Shown: one piece after another, positions 60,399 to 64,000 of the stretch
Layout of the letters: each line of letters begins with the position of its first letter
How positions within the stretch are numbered: the stretch's first letter is position 1
Assembly: GCA_930367205.1 (NCBI GenBank)
Contig: OV884009.1
Location: forward strand, 91,719,189 to 91,783,188
Reading direction: 5' to 3'
DNA: 64,000 nucleotides
Source: Acanthosoma haemorrhoidale
Taxonomy: Eukaryota > Arthropoda > Insecta > Hemiptera > Acanthosomatidae
Notes under the pieces: generated by a model
Told to the model about the DNA's origin: nothing
Seen by the model: only the letters and a program-made list of their open reading frames with translations
The model's database searches: none
Translations under genes and position numbers: made by a program

Positions 60399-60437
60399 AT
60401 ACAGAGAAAGATGAAAGCAATATTATTTTTTGTGGAC
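60399..60437 (-). CDS. Possible 39-bp upstream exon
   Basis: Acceptor-like AATTTAATTTGACAG, 39 bp, donor TAT|GTAAGTTAT. In the phase required by the 60074-60135 exon (ending with one base, T), it reads PQKIILLSSFSV and joins through a Cys codon. No stop arises. Micro-exons are uncommon, so this needs transcript support. Confidence 0.25.
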
Positions 60438-62269
60438 CTGTCAAATTAAATTAGTTGCTAACAATACACATTACCAATTATATTGTTAAATCGGTCAAAC
60501 AAATTTGTTCCTAATATTCATTAAGATCTTAAATCTTTCTGGTTTACCATCCCTAATGCTTCCAACACTATACGTGTAAGTTACAGTGCACGAAATTTAC
60601 AAAGTTTTACTATCTACAAATAAGTATATTATATATTGGGCTTATATCTACGCACCATATATTAGTTAAAATTTGAGTAAATGTTTTAATAGCTTTTTGT
60701 TGTTGTTGCATGTCCGTTCAAACTGATATTAATTATATATCTCTAAAATCATCTTTGTAAAAAGTCATTTGTTAGAGCTCCATTTTCATGTACAAACATT
60801 AAACTGCATATAATTATCACTGTCATGGAAACTATAAATTTTAGTGTACAGATATATAAAAAAAAAACTGTGAAAACATACATCCATAAATATCAAATTG
60901 GACACCTCCATTAGCTTTTAAAATAGAGCACTCATTAAAAATTACTGTAAAGTAGAGATTATCTTTGACAAAACAACGGCTGAATCACAGCAATGGGACT
61001 GATGAGTGTGAACTGAACTTATAACATTAACATAATAAACTTATTGCCCGTCGGCCACTGGATTTGTATTATCGTTGCCACTATAGTAAATGTCCATCAA
61101 CGAAGAGTCAAGGGGGCAAATTGAGTGCATTTCGCTGTTGATATTCCTGGCTAAATGTCCATTACTGAGCAATAAATGGTGGGGGGATTTTTACTTTCAA
61201 ACAGGTATTGGACGAGAGCCTGTGAATGATGAAACGAAAACATTGTCCCACTTTGTTTAAGACACAATGAGAGGTGCTAGAAGTATTAATTAAATTACAT
61301 AAAAATTCCGAACTAATTTGTTGAACGTGTCAGAAGCGACTGAATAACAAGTCAAACTGGCTTATCCCCACAGAAAAGGTAAATTAAAGACAGTGCCGAA
61401 AAATTCAAATATATCCTACGAATAACGATTTTTGAGTCAGCAATATAAATCGTAAGTCATGCCCGATTTTTGGTATATATTCATTTTTGTTAAAACCAAT
61501 TTTTATTTTAGGTGGTTCAAAAAATAAAACCAAATTTCAATTAAAATTATCAATTTGATATTTAAAAATCATTTTGTGATACCTGACGATACTTAGTAAA
61601 AGCTGGTACCAAATTTACGAATCACAGGTAGTATAACAGAAATAAATCTGTATCTTGATTTAAAAGAATAGTCAATTAAAACTTTTACTGTACAATAGCT
61701 ATTAAACTTATACAACAAAGAACATAATATAAATCACCTTAGTGAGGATGAGCTTTGGGGAGAAGGAGCTCAGAGACGGCAGTGGTTCTTTTAGTTGAGC
61801 GCTGTGCGTTTCTAACGACTCCCACGCTGCTTGCAAAACCCAACGAGGAGGGGAAACTAGGATTATAATTGGTTCCCGGGCCAAACGTGACTTCGATTAG
61901 CACGTTTTTAGGGATCAGCGATACCCAAAACACTATAACTATTACAAACCGGTTCTAAGCCGTAATATTGTTTAACTAATGCAAAGAAAACCAGATATTT
62001 TAATTACATACTAACAATTATAATCTATACTGTTTATCTACACCATTCGTATCGTCACAATTTCATTAATACTTTGAGCAATCCCGGTAGTGTTTGAGCC
62101 CGGTACACATACAGATCCTTAGCCCTACGTTACCCAATTTTATACACGGTTATGCTTACATTTTTATATGAACGAAATTTAGTATCATAATTGATATTGG
62201 GTGTTGTTCATTTATCTATATTCTGTATATGTACAGTGGACTGTATCAATGAGAGTGAATTCGGTATTG
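60438..62269. other. No clear gene
   Basis: A GC-richer patch at 61738-61932 is open for 64 codons on the minus strand (ending PKAHPH) and is bounded by TATAG and AA|GGTGATT-like splice sites, but a stop lies 2 nt before the donor; it might be a non-coding 5' exon. Otherwise AT-rich. Confidence 0.35.
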
Positions 62270-62352
62270 TATATGTCATATGCATAAGATCATTTATCAC
62301 AATCATAAAATTGCCTTATTAGGGACGATTGAAAGTTTGGTTCAAATAAAGA
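62270..62352 (+). repeat. Jockey-like 3' tail, diverged
   Basis: AGATCATTTATCACAATCAT, GCCTTATTAGGGACGATTGA and AATAAAGATTTTTTTT resemble the Jockey terminal UTR (GATCATTTATCACAATT...GGCAGATTG...AATAAAG). Confidence 0.45.
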
Positions 62353-62978
62353 TTTTTTTTTATATCAGACAATTTTAGATGGTCAGGCAGCTTTGCTCAC
62401 TAATTGGTTGTTGAGCCATGGATTTTTCAATTTAATTTCATTTAACGAAAGAAAAAATAATCTATGATACATATATTAACAAGACTGTCGGGTTCTGTGA
62501 TGTCCCCAAGGAGAAAAGATGCCCAACGCGGGCTAGGGACAACCCTAGCCACTGTCCGGCGAGCGTCAAGAAAGAGATTAAATAGGTGGACCTGTGGTTT
62601 TTGGCCTTTGCTGGCGGCCTAGTTGGCGGGCAGCTTTATTCGGTTTGATCTGATTCCATAAGATCTTAGAAGGTGTGCCCTGACAAAGCAATATGTTCAC
62701 GAGAAGAGGAACAGGGTAGGTATTTTAGGTAGTTTATGTGGTCTTGGATTGACCACGAATTCACACTCGGTGTCTAAGGGCAGGCGAAAACAGTCCGGAT
62801 CCCAAAGGCGGGTGTCAACAGGAGAGAGGTAGACTGGATCGCCGTGGGAGACGCTACTAGGTAAAGTTTGTAGGGCCACGGTGACCGTCGTCCGCGAGGA
62901 AGAAGTTTCTTCTTAGGAGGTGCTAGTTTTAGTGAGACGAAGCAAAGAATCCCACTAGGAAGGTGTGGGGTCTGCCAA

Positions 62979-63178
62979 NNNNNNNNNNNNNNNNNNNNNN
63001 NNNNNNNNNNNNNNNNNNNNNNNNNNNNNNNNNNNNNNNNNNNNNNNNNNNNNNNNNNNNNNNNNNNNNNNNNNNNNNNNNNNNNNNNNNNNNNNNNNNN
63101 NNNNNNNNNNNNNNNNNNNNNNNNNNNNNNNNNNNNNNNNNNNNNNNNNNNNNNNNNNNNNNNNNNNNNNNNNNNNNN
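62979..63178. other. Assembly gap (200 N)
   Basis: Exactly 200 N placed at the start of the (GA)n tract of the LTR; the length is probably a placeholder. Confidence 0.98.
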
Positions 63179-63443
<265 letters not shown>

Positions 63444-63481
63444 AGTGTTCCAGGTGCCGGGTGCCGAGAGTCTGTCAAATG

Positions 63482-63678
63482 ATTTTTTTTTTTTTTATTT
63501 CAAAACCTCAAATACAATGTACAAAAGAAAAATAACAAAATAATAATCGACTTACAAATTTCTCCTTTTCCTGCATTTAAATGCATTTGGAGGAGTGCAT
63601 AATATAATAAATTTTTTGATGTTAATGGTACTCAGTCTTATAGTCACACTAGGTGATGAGGCTCACCTTCTTTTTGTT
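63482..63678 (-). mobile_element. Poly(A) SINE-like element with 9-bp target duplication
   Basis: A 197-bp minus-strand insertion flanked by TGTCAAATG at 63473-63481 and 63679-63687. On the minus strand it runs from AAAAAGAAGGTGAGCCTCAT through GCACTCCTCCAAATGC to TTTTGAAATAAAAAAAAAA. This isolated copy defines the element boundaries for the doubled copy at 21252-21659. It sits just upstream of the LTR TATA-like box (63704). Confidence 0.92.
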
Positions 63679-63888
63679 TGTCAAATGCCTTAAATCTGGC
63701 TGCTTATATAGGCAGGCCAGCGGTGTTGGGGCGTTCCCCCACCTGCGGCTATTTTGTGCACTGGTTTTTCCCTCTCTTAACTGACGCTTTGAGGTTTTTA
63801 TTATTAAAATATGGAAACATAGATGGATATTTTTGGGCCGAGAAGAGGGGAACTTCTAATTATTCGTGATAAAGAGGTTGACACAACA

Positions 63889-64000
63889 AAGACATAATAA
63901 TGTGTTACATGGGATCTGTTATTTTTAAAAACCCTTTTCCCAAAGCCTTATCTTTAATTGTCAATATCAAAGCTATGTAGTGGACATCAAATTAGGAGGG
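63889..64000. other. Flank of the solo LTR
   Basis: Begins with the right target duplication AAGAC; nothing else recognised. Confidence 0.6.

Noticed and set aside
61738..61932. Internal coding exon
   Set aside because: Splice-like borders exist, but every frame contains a stop; at best a non-coding 5' exon.
63640..63680. Hammerhead-ribozyme-like core (GTGATGAG...GAAAC) on one strand of the SINE-like element
   Set aside because: The invariant C of CUGANGA is G here and the required stem order with a GUC-type cleavage site could not be drawn; the pieces are explained by the GGTGA/TCACC hairpin.

Overview
This looks like intergenic or intronic DNA from an insect with a large, AT-rich, transposon-filled genome. 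Evidence: Jockey-type and RNase H-bearing non-LTR retrotransposon remnants, a mariner/Tc1-type element with TA target duplication, many AT-rich stretches, and (GA)n/(CT)n tracts. A hemipteran is a guess, not a demonstration. No complete protein-coding gene is visible. There is one good internal exon on the minus strand (60074-60135) and several weaker single-exon candidates, so much of the window could be intron of minus-strand genes.

Layout: 1-5.7 kb holds AT-rich DNA with a local direct/inverted duplication and weak exon-like frames. 5.7-8.1 kb holds a truncated RNase H LINE (10-bp target duplication), a Jockey 3' end and a minus-strand LTR. 10.8-12.5 kb has two plus-strand Jockey 3' ends. 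12.5-21 kb is nearly feature-free. 21.2-25.0 kb has a doubled poly(A) SINE, a tRNA-like fragment, a candidate last exon and an internally deleted mariner-like element. 26.7-27.8 kb is an LTR with expanded (GA)n and an 80-bp tandem repeat. 30.0-30.3 kb is a Jockey insertion with a 14-bp target duplication; 32.4-32.5 kb is a long hairpin; 34.9-35.9 kb is a complete LTR. 37.1-40.1 kb contains an inverted-repeat pair split by a Jockey insertion with a 13-bp target duplication. 41-51 kb is a dense graveyard of LTR, Jockey, SINE-like and tRNA-Phe-like repeats. 54.7-55.6 kb is a second Jockey-type RT remnant, 58.2-58.8 kb a tandem duplication, and 62.5-63.9 kb a solo LTR with a perfect 5-bp target duplication that itself carries a SINE insertion and an assembly gap.

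The elements relate as follows. Most non-LTR copies are 5'-truncated and inactive. One LTR family (TGTCGGG...CA ends, several subfamilies) is present eight times without any internal coding region. SINEs and Jockey copies are nested in other repeats, giving a relative order of insertion. The most unusual items are a two-copy repeat ending in a tRNA-Phe-like sequence with a post-transcriptional CCA, a SINE inserted twice at one site, and a LINE with a 56-nt poly(T) at its 5' junction. All family assignments were made by reading motifs; no database search was run.
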